Below are positions 50,001 to 61,028 of a DNA stretch of 64,000 bases, in pieces (the stretch's first letter is position 1; each line of letters opens with the position of its first letter). A model generated the notes under the pieces. It made no database searches, had not been told where the DNA came from, and saw only the letters and a list, made by a program, of their open reading frames with translations. Position numbers and translations under genes: made by a program. Source of the DNA: Scatophagus argus (lineage: Eukaryota; Chordata; Actinopteri; Scatophagidae); assembly GCF_020382885.2 (NCBI RefSeq), contig NC_058506.1, forward strand, positions 10,084,318 through 10,148,317. Reading direction: 5' to 3'.

Positions 50001-52916
50001 CAAGTGACAACAGAAAAACGTTGTTTCATCGTTTCATGTTGTGCTCTATTGTTTATTTTGTCATGTCGCACTCTTTAAGGTACTATTTTTCAACATTTGG
50101 ACACACTTCAAGGTCTTCCGTACAGCACTGATGCAGGCAGGAAATTTGAATGAAGGCAACACTAACAAATACGGAGGCAACATGTCACAGTGCAGGGTAA
50201 ATCCAAACAGGAGAAAACTCCCACCTGTCGTACCTAAAAGCTTCTGCCACATGGACACGGTTTGAGTATGAAAAGTTTGACCAGAAAACTGCACTTTGCA
50301 AATAATTCCACAGACTCAACCGCTGACCTCTATTACCCGATTTACAGAAAATGTGTCATATTGTGATATGTATTATTACCTGGATATGAAATGTCACAAT
50401 ATATGAGATTTTGGTAGTATTGCGCAACCCTCCTATGTGCTTATGTGACTGTTTCAGTTGTCCTGGACAAATTGGTCCAAAGGTTTCACAGTTACTGTAA
50501 TCACACGCTGAGCAATCCAATATGTCAAAGGCTGAAAAACAATGTTGAAATATTGATACTGATGAATCAGGTTTTCTCTGGAGACACAAATTGCAGTAAA
50601 TGTAAAACATGCCTGACTGGCTCTTTTTCTGTTGTTTACATTGTTTGTACATTGATTACCTTGCACTTTTCCCCTTATCTTATAGACCGCACATACATTT
50701 TAAATGCTGCTGTAAGCATCAGTGTCCACTATGGCATTTTAAAGAAAATGAGCAGAAATTGAGAAGGTTTGATCAAAGAAGGGAGACCAAGGGAGAGAGA
50801 GCTGGGGCAGGGGGGTGACAGCAAAGGCCCATGGGAGCGATAACTGGCAGCAGATGCCATTGTCTGCGACCTGCCGGTGAGTGATGAATACTCAGGTTAA
50901 TGAGATAGCGGGAGGGATCAGAAAACATGCAGTCAGACAGGGAAAATAGTGGTAACGATAGGTGCCATGTGGAAAACGGAACACGGATGAAATCCAAATC
51001 ACTGCTCACTTCTGCTCCATTGTGGCATTCATTTGGCTTCAATCATCACTGTGTCAAGAAATCTCTGACATTCACGATACAGCATGTGGGCATGTTTTTT
51101 GAACGTTTCTGTTTCTTCCTGACAATCTGGCTGTGTCTGCAGTGTAAAATGGAGTATGTGTTACCACTGCGCTGCCATGATCACACTCTGTGGCCGGGTG
51201 GAGGGGCGTTGAGCAGACTCAGTTGCTGAAGGGACTGATAAGCGACGGCAGCATAGGCTGATTAGGAAAAAAGACGGACAAAAACTAAAGGCATTGCCTG
51301 GGGTGTTGCCCCTGGCGAATGGAGCTGGCCATATGCTGTATAGACTTATTGTGCTGCTGCACTCCTTATTAGTGACACTTTTCCTGAGGCAGCAAAGCAA
51401 CCAGAATAATCCCAACCAATCAGGAGTACGCATGCAGTTCTCAAGAAAGACCAAAAAAAAGGGTAGTGGAGATATCCAGGTTTCATCTTGTGCCTCATTC
51501 CCTTTTTAAACATCCTATTAAGAAAACTAAATTGACTGAAGAGAATGGCAGCAATTCAATCAACCTGATTACCAGGAAAACAGGTCATTAAAACTCTCCT
51601 CCTAGTTATTGCATTTGACTAAATGAACGACACAAGCGGTATGAGGTTGCAGTCTTAGACATCATGGATGGCGTTTCTCTGTAAATGCATATTTGCATCG
51701 ATGTGCATTGTTTTCCACAGCTCTGAGGACCCCTCTGTGAGTGCAGGCTGCATGCACAGCTGTCCTTGTCAAGCCGAAACTCTAATCCATCAAGGTGAAC
51801 TGACTGACTGATTCTGTGCCAGAAACTAAAAGAGAAAAAAAATCTTCTCCTTTCTTTTCTTGCTGTTTATCTGGTCTGTTTCCCCTCTACATTATGACTC
51901 AGATAGATACTGTGCTGCACCAATATATTATGAAAATTAAATGCTTTTAAAACCTCAAAGGGGATCTGGTGTGTCCTAAGGCACTTTTAGGTAAGCTGTT
52001 ATTGGAGGTTTTTCATTAATCTGTGGTGAAGGGCAACAGACCAGGGCAAAGTCTGCATAAAACATATGAGCTTATGGGAGATACTTCGATATGCATAATG
52101 TCTGTTATGCTGTGATAACATTGTGGCTGGTTGGTATGGATTATATAAGCATTTTTATATCCATCAGTGTAAGCATTTTTCGAGTAAATGTCAGATTTTT
52201 ACATTGTCAGTAAAATCACTGCTGTCTGTGCACTCACTGAGGTGCTTTTCAACCTTGTTAATGGGTATGTAGGCAGCCGGCACAGTACGTTACAGAATGC
52301 ACACTGGTGACAACTTAAGCTAACCTTAAGTTCACCTTGCATATAAACAAAACATATCGACAGAAACAGGAATAAAAGGAAGCCTGGCTGAGAGATGATG
52401 AGAGGGGGGCCGATCACATCACTTGAGCAGAGTTTGCCACAGATGCTCATTATGATAGTAATAGCTGTGAGACAATCTGGAGGTCAAAGGCCGTAATAAT
52501 CAAAGTGAAATGAAAACCATCCCTCTGATGGGAATTAACCCTCTGCCCCCTGAAGCTCAAGCTCCTGATCCCCATACTCACCTGTACTTCATATTGGTGT
52601 GGCGCCCGATGGCCTCCTTCATGTGGGCATGGCCCTGTGGGGCCTGACGGGAACCGGACCCCTCCCTGGTCTTGACTGAGCCTTGGGAGATGTAGTTGCC
52701 ATTACTACCTTGTCCACCACCACCACCTCCTCCACCACCACCTCCACTACCACCACCGCCACTTCCTCCTCCTCCTCCTCCTCCACCACCGCCACCTCCT
52801 CCTCCCCCTACTCCTCCACTGCTTCCTCCAGGAGGTGGAGCAGTGCGAAGGCCACAAAGTCGGTCCTCACTGCGACTCTTGAGGTTGTGCTCAGTGCAGG
52901 CAAAAGACACCTGCAT
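38018..52916 (-). CDS. kcnab3: Voltage-gated K+ channel beta-3 subunit, proximal-promoter isoform (aldo-keto reductase fold)
   Basis: Fourteen coding exons: 52582-52916, 42614-42657, 42489-42526, 42109-42188, 41904-41948, 41435-41479, 41289-41332, 39780-39866, 39518-39603, 39279-39399, 39091-39185, 38827-38947, 38259-38347 and 38018-38107 (439 aa). It is a cytoplasmic subunit that forms tetramers under Kv1 channels, binds NADPH and can block the pore. Residues 1-22 ([15 protein letters not shown]) match the Kv-beta-1.1/beta-3 inactivation peptide, including the redox-sensitive Cys7. A Gly-rich linker spans about 30-68 and the reductase core starts at [15 protein letters not shown] (113). The catalytic tetrad is present as D157, Y162, K190 and N230, with the same 5/28/40 spacing as in rat Kv-beta-2. 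The C-terminus, with LTPQT-like SQMTPQT and [10 protein letters not shown], favours KCNAB3 over KCNAB1/2. Intron 1 is about 9.9 kb. A second first exon lies at 57940. Confidence 0.95.
39943..40345. mobile_element. Dispersed teleost repeat in kcnab3 intron 7
   Basis: CAGACATGCTAGCAGCTCTA, AACTAAATGCTAACATGG, CTTAATTAGCACTAAAGACA, CATAAACCAAAGTGCTGGAC and a terminal GATATTTTAGTTTGGACCAA are, in this order, the segments of a widespread teleost repeat, possibly the 3' end of a LINE (family recalled, not checked). No reverse transcriptase frame is left. Confidence 0.65.
45985..46004. repeat. (TG)n microsatellite
   Basis: Ten uninterrupted TG units in kcnab3 intron 1. Confidence 0.85.
46071..46490. 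repeat. Possible dispersed teleost repeat
   Basis: AGGGTCAGTTCAGCTCAACA, followed by TTACAAAGAACATATTTTCC and ACTTGTGGTGCTTACAACA, resembles the left part of a teleost non-autonomous element (AGGGT-start, ATATTTTCCTC). Boundaries are approximate. Confidence 0.4.
49118..49466. mobile_element. Second copy of the element seen at 15701, in kcnab3 intron 1
   Basis: Has both ends: GGAGTAATTCGATGAGG on the left and CAATCTGTCAAATGAACTAT on the right, the latter an inverted relative of the left end. The interior holds CCAGTTAGCTTAGCTTAACA and GGCCATATGCTGTAGCTTCA. The inverted, self-similar layout suggests a palindromic MITE. Confidence 0.6.
52712..52830 (-). repeat. kcnab3: Trinucleotide repeat encoding polyglycine in kcnab3
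   Basis: An imperfect GGN tract inside coding exon 1, read on the minus strand as about 39 nearly pure glycines with a few Ser and one Val. GGA, GGT and GGC are mixed, so the run is not a single pure codon repeat. Human KCNAB3 also has a Gly-rich linker here but with many interruptions. Confidence 0.9.
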
Positions 52917-54148
52917 CCTGACCCTGGTTTCTGGTGTCTCTTACTTTGACAGAGACAGGGTAGGGGTGAGGGGGCTCTTTAGGAAGTCACACAAGCAATA
53001 AGGTCTGTAAACTGTTGGTGCTGCTTGATACTGTTTCCCCCGTTGTGCTCTTGTGGCAAAGCAGCGATGCTCATACAAAAGGCTCAGACAGGGCAGGTCA
53101 GAGCTTTTGGCTGAGAGTTGGAGGGAGCAGGCAAGAGTCCAGCATCTAACATGACACACACAGAGTTACCGTCTGCTCTGTCTCCTGTCTGTTGATGCAA
53201 ACCTGGCAAAAAGCTCTTAGAGTTTTCACACTCACAAGATGCATCAGGGCTGTTCTCCAAAAATCATCAGGAAGCTTGTAAGCTCGCAGCAGTCCTCAGA
53301 CGGGTTTGGGGATGTGGCAGATTTTGGGGAAAACCTCAGTGCAATAGATGGCCTCCCTGGAGGGTGTCAGCAGTTCGGCCTTTTCCACACATGCATGCAC
53401 GGACTCGTATGGCTTACGTTGGGTGGTAAAGCACCTGATAGCTTGCTGTCTCCTGTTCAGCTGAGGTTAGTTGTGTCTGCCTTGAGCTGAGGAGCTCCGG
53501 AGTGTGCCGCAGCAATGGCACAATCACAGCTACAGGCATCCTCGCACCTCGCGTTGAAATAAGGCATTTTGCTTCTTCTTTCTCTTTTTCTTCCCGTCAC
53601 AAGGTGTCTCAGCACAAACTGGCTTAATTGCTCGAATTCACATTGCCGAGGAGAGCAGTCCGAGCTGGGTAAACAGACTTGATGGGATGCGAATTCACAC
53701 AGTCAAACCCCACAGATGCATCATCGCCCAGCAGCCTCACGCAGCATCAAATTGATGCAACAGAAAGCGAGCGAGAGAGAAAGAGACAGGAGGGGGCAAA
53801 AGAAATAAATTCAAGCGCAAACACCGAGCCGTGTTTTTTTATTATTATTATTACCTTCAGCGTGTGAAGTCGTTCACGTACCGGCAGCAGCAGCAGCTGT
53901 GCAGGTCTCCTGTTATTCGGCAAAATCTCTCGGTGTTCGGATTTGAAAAAAATGCCGGCATACTGGCCCAAAAATCAGCTGCAGCGGACATTTCAAAACG
54001 CACGATGCCGCCTCTCGAGTCTCCTTCATCACATCGTGGTTTTTTTGTCAGATCGGACTTCCTTTTTGTTCTTTCTGGGTTTTTTTCCCACAACAGAAGC
54101 TCCAAAAAATCTTCACGACACACAAGCAATGTGGGGGTTTTCAAGATG

Positions 54149-54191
54149 CTCTCTCACTCTCTCTCTCTCCCTCTCTCTCTCTCTCTCACTC

Positions 54192-54245
<54 letters not shown>
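54149..54245. repeat. Long (CT)n microsatellite
   Basis: About 97 nt of CT units with a few CA or CC interruptions, and an uninterrupted run of more than 20 units at the right. On the kcnab3 strand it is a (GA)n tract just upstream of the presumed proximal promoter. Confidence 0.95.
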
Positions 54246-54247
<2 letters not shown>

Positions 54248-55302
54248 GTGTGATCTCTACATTTTTCATCACACTGGTGTACACACTTCTCATCACATCG
54301 TCACATTATGTTAGTGGAGCTTAAACACACGCTGTTGGGGTTTAACGTAATAATTGTAATTAAAAAATACAATTTCCACTTAATTCAGTTTCCACTTAAG
54401 GTCGACTTTAAACCGCCAGAGCTCCTGTTTCATGTGCAGGAATCCCTCTTATCTTTCTACCACACCCATGTTTTTCCACTGTATATCTGTATTGTCAATC
54501 ACCCAAACTGCAATACTGTATCTTCATCATCATCTCAAAACGAAGAGCAGATGCATGACTTCTCAGTCACCATCACATCATAACATAGCGTAGCATGGCA
54601 TATCATATCACAGTGCATCACATCACATCGTTTTGAAAGAAAGCTGATGTGTCATTTGGTGGTCAGGCAATGATGAGACTTCATTCAAGGCTGTGTTTAC
54701 AGTCTGAAGTCCTGCTGCCATATCCTTACAGAAGGCTGTCAATCCAACAAAAAAAGTTTCACACTACACAGCAGGACAATCTGCAAAATTACCTGCCTTG
54801 TACAAATAAAAAATGCAGACGTGCAAGCACACAAACATTCATCATTTCTGTCAATTTGCTCCCAGTGGTTGTGTCTAATTAAATCTTGCTTTACAGCACT
54901 CTGCACTCCCCGGGATGACTCCAGAGCAGATTGCATGGCAGTCAGCTGCCAGCAGAATGTAACTTCAAGTTGGCAATCAGCTCTTTCCTTTTTTTTTTTC
55001 AAAGAGCTATTCAGTGCAATTTGGGATGGGTAAGTTTCCAGTTGTATGGGCAGAAAGAAAACATGAATGCCACCTGCTGTGAAATTTGAAAAGAGAGCTT
55101 TAATGATCTCCCGTAAGTATAGTGAGTGCCTACACGGATATGTAAATGTTGTAGCCAAATTAGCCAAATGTTGTAGAGTTTTCATTTTATTGTGTTTTCT
55201 CTGATGAGTGAAAGAGGACAAATCTACACACTGGAAATCACTTTGACGAAAATCTTCATCTACACACACAGGCTTCACCTTTGTCATCATCCATGGTCCA
55301 GG

Positions 55303-55334
55303 TCCATCATCATCACCATCATCATCATCATCAG
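55303..55334. repeat. (CAT)n trinucleotide repeat
   Basis: About ten CAT units with one CAC interruption. Confidence 0.8.
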
Positions 55335-57939
55335 CACTTCAGAAGCCATACTGCACTAAAATCGATAGCTTCAGTGCATCAGCTCACTTCCACAGAGCGC
55401 CCGCTGCTCTGTCTTGATGTTCTGTATCATCAGAGAACTAAACTGCGAGTGTCTTTGGATACGTCTATTCACTTTTCTGCAAAAGAAGGAGGCTGCGTGA
55501 CATTGAAATGGGGAGATAGATGAGACAGACGCATTATACAGCAGATTGTATAGTGAGAATGTCCTTTAGAGGGTAGATGTTTTATACAACTCTGCCATCA
55601 GACTCTGCACCAAAGCTCGTTTCAAAGCGTGTCTCCTCTGATGGCCATCCTTTACAAACTGCCAACTCTCCATCCTACATGAAACGCTCAAGCTTTTTCA
55701 CGTCACGATGTTTGACAGACTGTTCTCTGCAACATTTACTAACAAGGTGCAGCCCACCTTCTTGATCCTCAACCCCTAATGTCATGATATGGAGGAGATC
55801 TTTTGTTTTAAGCGTGTGTCATCCATTTGCGGGAGTCATCATCTCATTCAGCTATAAAATTTCATTTAACTTAATAATTTGCAGTAACTTGTGATAAAAA
55901 TAATATTCTATGACACATAAAGCATTAGTTTCGAAAAGCATAAATGTTGTCAGTAGGAAGTGTAGATGGTGTGAAGAAACGTATCACCCACAGTGGCACA
56001 TTGTCATTGTTGTAGTAGCTGCAGAGATGCTAACAGCTGGTTCAGACTTGCTTGGACTGAAGCAGACATAAATAATGCTGAGAATTGTTTGTGGTCTGCC
56101 TCTACATGAAATGTGCTTGTAGTTCAGTAAAGCTGAAGGCCTTTTTTTCTCACGTTGGAATAGTCCCTCAGACATGTTTTTCTTGTGGTTTTGGTTCATC
56201 TTAAGAACGATTCTGCTTCACATTAAGTTTGTAAGAAAGAGGAGAGTCAGAGGACAGTTTTTAAATGCTTTTAGGAGAAGCACTTTTGCTTCAGTACATC
56301 GAAAATTCTGAATCCATTTGACAAATTGTAATATGTTTAAATGTCTAAACTTCAAGCTTTATTTTATCCAAAGAAAAGATTAGGCTCACAGCCCTCATAA
56401 TCTGTTTGTCAAAATGTAAATGTATGTCTCAGCCTCACAGACTCACTCTGCCTTCAGGAAACCACCGCAGGTGGAAAATTGTTGTTTCCAGCAAAATCAA
56501 CAAATTAGAGGGAACGCCAAGGTAGATTGTTAGCTGTAGTGTTGATTACAAGTAATCACTTTCAGTCATGAGGGAGTTCAGATCTGAAGCATCATTACAC
56601 AAATGAACCGAGGCTAACATATCACATGCAGTGAGACTGCTGCCATTACAGACAAGAAGTGTAAGAAGAAATTCACAAGCGCCAGCTCCAGTGATGGAAG
56701 CAGCACTGCCAAGGAGTTCAGATGCATTACACCCTGATATGTCACTCATTTATGAAATATGAACTGATACAAAATGCTCCAAATAGATCTGAGAGTTAAT
56801 GAGGCACGCATTCTGTCATTTGTCATTACAAGCAATACCCCTCCAGCGACAGATTTTGATCTTTTTTCTAATTGTCTGGTTTTGAGCCTTTGTGCCACCA
56901 CACCAGGGTGACACTGCCACCTAGAGGCAACTCTTCTGGAGTCTTACTGCCTGTGTGAGTGTGTATGGGATGTCATGCCTTATCGTGTGATGACAACTCT
57001 GTTTCATGAAAATTAGGTTTATACACTATTATTTTTCAACAGCCAATAAATCATGAGTGACATTCACAAACAGTGACACATGCACTCCAATGATAAAATA
57101 TGCAACAATATGCTCTTTGTCTCCTACGTTTCTGCATCACATTTTTCAGTGAAAATGGATTCATGGAAACCTTTTTATCCTAAAACAGCTAAGGTGAGCA
57201 CTCTCAACTGAGAGATACAAGCACTGTAACAACCAGCTGCCTGTCCCCTGCTGTCAAATCATGCATCATTAACCCCAAACTTATGCCCCACTGACGTTGA
57301 CCTATCGAGCAGTCTATCTGGGGCAGAAATTAGACAATGCTTGATGTACAAGTCCCATGTAAGCTACTGTATCTTCCATTAACATTAGGGATCCTCAGCG
57401 ACCAGCTGTTTTTGCAGTCCTGCCACATTTATTCAGCACTGCTGTGCTTTGAAATCTCATCAAATGGATGATATTTCTTTCTAGGTCACTGGTGGGGGGA
57501 AAAAAACTGCAAATATATTATTTTTTTCCACCCCTGAATGATGTCTCCACTCACTGCCTTCAATTGCAGTCCTCTTCAAACACTTGACTACATTCATGCA
57601 TTAGTAATATATGAGAAAAAATATTAATCATGTTGTTTAAATGGATTATCCACAGATGGCTGAGTGCTCAGGATGGTTTGACACACTCTCTCTTACTCTC
57701 TGAATCAAACCTCTTATTAAATCTGCAGATATGGCAGCTTTATGTATATATTTAGTTGTTATTTGCATCAATATCATACACAGTTATTTTCTCATTGTGA
57801 TCTCTTTAATGTGCAAATTGAAACAATTAATGAACAGAAGAGAGGGTTTAATTTTCAAGTGTTTTTCCAATACTAACATCTTTTTATTCATGAACATCTA
57901 ATTTTACATTAGACTTGTGCTATGCTTCTTCCCTCTTAC

Positions 57940-58235
57940 CTATATGTCATGGCAGAGCGCTCGGCCTCACACTCGGCCAGGGAGAGGCCACATTCCCTCA
58001 GGTAGAGCTCCAGCCGGCGTCGCTCCACGAGTCGGTGCGCCGCCTCCAGGATCTGAGAAGCCAGGGCCTCTGACTCGGTCTTCTGGTCCGTGGTCTTGCT
58101 GCTTCGGGCTCCAGATTTGGCCACAATACTCCCTGAGGAGGACGACGCCTTGGGCTTCTTACTGATGCCATAGAGGTCTTCCACTGAGTATTTCCCTCCT
58201 TTACCTCCTCCAGTCCCACCACGGCTGGCAAACAT
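57940..58235 (-). CDS. kcnab3: Alternative distal first coding exon of kcnab3 (Kv-beta-1.2-like N-terminus)
   Basis: An open exon of 296 nt starting at ATG 58235 and ending at a strong donor (ATATAG/GTAAGA). It encodes 98 residues plus two bases (AG). Spliced to the exon at 42657, whose first base is G, it rebuilds Arg and continues into [11 protein letters not shown], exactly as the proximal exon does; the resulting protein is 426 aa. The sequence MFASRGGTGGGKGG then GKYSVEDLYGISKKPKAS is unlike the proximal N-terminus. Its end, QILEAAHRLVERRRLELYLR then ECGLSLAECEAERSAMTYR, parallels the QLRARQLALLREVEMNWYLK region of Kv-beta-1.2 in position, length and helical character. A 5' acceptor (TTTGCAG/GGCTTG, exon from 58254) implies an upstream non-coding exon. 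It could instead belong to an unrelated gene, but the phase and homology argue against that. Confidence 0.82.
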
Positions 58236-60629
58236 TGTTACCTGCAGTCAAGCCCTGCAAACAGATGAAAATCGTTCTTTTCTTTTGCTTGGTTTTGCCT
58301 GCTACATCTATGCTGGGCAAAAGCTGCTTCTGAGTTAGACACAAAAGCACAAAGCAGTGCTATTTTGATAGAGATTCTCGAGGATTTAAAACATCCGGCC
58401 CGAGGATGTCAGACATCAAACTGTTGGAAACGAGAACTTGAAGCACCTGTAAAATATCAAAAAGTCTTGATTGCTCCTTTGTGGAGTCTAAATCCAAAAT
58501 AAAACAAAGCCAGTCCCAACATGTCAGCAACACCCAGTCACAAACAATGACTCCTGCTGATGTGAGGTGCTTCTTTGAGTAAAAACGGATAGGAAAAACA
58601 ATCAGCATCTTTCTCTCTTTATCTCTTAAAAGAGGGATTTGTGTTGAAGCCCAACCCCAGCTCACATGCTCAGATTAAGAGAGCGCCCAGATGAAGTATC
58701 TGTACTTCTATAATCTGACTCAGTGGAGGATGTGAGAGTTCACCTCTGTGACCTTTTCTACAAATCCTGAATAGTAATGCAGTTTATTTATTTATTTATT
58801 TTTTACCTTCATGGACAGTTATTAGTTGATCTGCAGGTGCAATGTCATCATAACAAACAGCCCCACTGCCTTCCAGCTTCTGTTGGCTCAAACAAAGACA
58901 GAGTGGCATCCTCCCAAAGCCTGGCACTGGCTTCAGGCCAGAGTGTTATTGTCAGGGTCTGGGTTAATGTGCAAGCCAAACCCCCAAATGTAAGTAAAAT
59001 CCCCGACCACTGATGTCAGGTTCATAAAAGACAGAGTGGAGCCATCATCTGTGTGCTAAAGTGAAATCAAATCAAAGGACACGGAGACAGACAGAAAATA
59101 ATGTGGAAAGCACATGAGGTTGCAGTTTACATGTTGAAGATTACTTCTCAACAGTATTATGCAAAGAAATCCACCTTCTAATCTCCTACATGCATAGCTG
59201 TCAAGTCTCAGTTTAAAGACCAATTGTGAGCACAAAAATGAATTTGTATCTTACATAAAAACAAATGCTTCGCTCTGTAAAGCAACTTCACAGCACTATA
59301 TTAACTCCCCAAGATAGATTTAAAAATTAAAACAGACGAGTCATGATTCATTGGTGAAGTTGGTGAAAATGTTTCATCCTCCCCACGTGACATGCTCTGC
59401 AGTGAGTTAAAGGTTGGATGCATAGGATTAAAAATCTTTCAGTGACTTAATCAATGGATGAGAGTGCATAAGTTCACAAATGTCAAGCCCATTGACTGTC
59501 CGGGAATCCCATTCATGCATCTGTCTGGGTCTTTTTGTCCCCTCATCTTCCAGCTGTCATGGCGACCAGGCAGTATCCCGAAGATACGGTCCTTCCTGTC
59601 TTCCTGCTGCAGTGGCTTTTAGAAGCAGAGATCATCTGGGATTATGCTGCTGTAATCGCTCTTTGGATTGACCACAGTCACACAAGGCAGCTGGAGGACG
59701 TCTGTCTTGATCCTCAGTGTAAATCACAACACTGAGTGTTTCTGGGCCACAGAGAGTGCATGATGGCCCCCAGCAGTGCTAAGTGCTGGGATTATTATGA
59801 TGAACGGCAGGAGAAGTGCTAGAAAAATATATGTCGTTTGTGCGAGCGATCTTGGTCTCTGCATTGTATAACTGTCAGAAATCTGGGTTAGAACAGTGGA
59901 GTTTGTTTTTAGGAATCTGTTGCATAACTGTGCAAAGATAGATTTAGTCAGTCTGACAATATAGTAACTCGGGAATATAGAGCACAAAACTGTGATGGAG
60001 TCAGGCTATTTTTTCCACCTTGTACATACTGTACAGGGATCAGAGGGTGGCGAGCTCGAATGTTTGAGAAAAGTGGGTATGGAGTCATTTCTGCCCATGT
60101 GTGGCAGAAAAAGCCAACAATCAGAATTCATGCCACTCCTGTTCAGGATTCTTACCTCAGCTTTAGTGTTACTCATCCACTGATACATTTAAATACTGCC
60201 ACCAAAGGGTGTCAGGCTCATTTTACTGTTACTATCAGAGTGGTGGAGCAGAGACAGTCTGTACAAGTCAAATCCCAAAACCACACTAAGATAAGAAAAT
60301 TGTAGTCAGCAGATTATGAAGTCCTCCAAATAAAATGAAGATATACAGCCTTTGTCCATTTTCTGATCTGACGACCAGAAGGATGACATTATGTGTCTGT
60401 AGCTTCGAAAGCTGCAACAAATCACTGTTAAAATAAAAACAATCTTACGCCGTGACAAACTATCAGTGGTCTCCTCTGGTCAAGTGTGATGATGTCTTGC
60501 TGAGCCATCCATCCATCCTGACCTCGTCTGTGCACGGACTTATATAATAATAATGACATAAAGATAGATGATGCGTTTCTGCTCCCTCCCACCGTTACAG
60601 AAGAGAGCTTCCATGTACAAAAATGTACA

Positions 60630-61028
60630 AAAGTGAAGCCAAAACATTTGGAGACAGAGTCTGCTCAGTAGCGATCGGGAGGTAAAGCCACATGTTTGAG
60701 ATCCCACCAATACACCCGTCTAACCCAGTCGAGAGCAGCAATCAGCTGTCAGTCATGGTGTTTCACCTCCTTTATATAACATCAAATGAACAAACTTAAC
60801 AAAAATGAGCACTTGACTATACATCCGCGTGATAAGAATTACCTAAAGTGACAGAAACCATCTTTGGAAAATTTTAATTTGACCTTTTATTTTACTTTTA
60901 GGTCTGGTCTGTGGCCTATCTGCCAACATGCATAGAGATGTTTATGACCTGTACTGCAGCGAGTCACCAGGGGGCGATAAAGAGGTTTTGGGGAGCACTC
61001 ATATCCATCTTTATATACAGTCAAGGTA
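60630..61028. mobile_element. Dispersed teleost repeat
   Basis: AAGTGAAGCCAAAACATTTG, GCTCAGTAGCGATCGGGAGG, TAAAGCCACATGTTTGAGAT and CAGTCGAGAGCAGCAATCAG at the left, then CACCAGGGGGCGATAAAGAG and ATCCATCTTTATATACAGTC at the right, are the ordered landmarks of a common teleost short repeat. No coding capacity. Confidence 0.65.

Larger units (their letters stand above)
42658..52581 (-). other. kcnab3: Large first intron of kcnab3
   Basis: The intron separates the variable first exon from the reductase core and shows no nested gene. It holds CT-rich sequence (45340-45415), TG microsatellites (45985-46004, 46693-46717), a possible repeat (46071-46490) and a clear repeat (49118-49466). Stretches 43730-43860, 46550-46690, 50790-50960 and 51190-51340 have mixed composition with few simple repeats, and would be the first places to look for conserved enhancers. 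Confidence 0.6.
52917..57939 (-). other. kcnab3: Interval between the two alternative kcnab3 first exons, including the proximal promoter
   Basis: The stretch 53500-54130 is CpG-rich relative to its surroundings and probably holds the 5' UTR and promoter of the proximal (polyglycine) isoform. It is bounded by a long (CT)n tract at 54149-54245. The rest is AT-rich with no exon recognised. I saw no third first exon with a matching phase-2 donor. Confidence 0.5.

Noticed and set aside
52683-53001. Plus-strand frames rich in Pro, or in Thr and Ser, opposite the kcnab3 first exon
   Set aside because: They are the antisense reading of the polyglycine GGN repeat. The minus-strand frame has clear homology and a correct donor.
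53831-54314. Plus-strand frames of 123-140 residues ending in Leu-Ser repeats
   Set aside because: The Leu-Ser tail is the translated (CT)n microsatellite, and the rest overlaps the presumed kcnab3 promoter. No splice or homology support.
54739-55290. A 183-residue minus-strand open frame, among the longest in the window
   Set aside because: Composition is not protein-like, no motif or family is recognisable, and there is no phase-2 donor that could join kcnab3. I treat it as chance.
59480-59735. Plus-strand frame starting MATRQYPEDTVLP upstream of kcnab3
   Set aside because: Short, without homologue, signal peptide or convincing splice partner. I could not support it as a gene.
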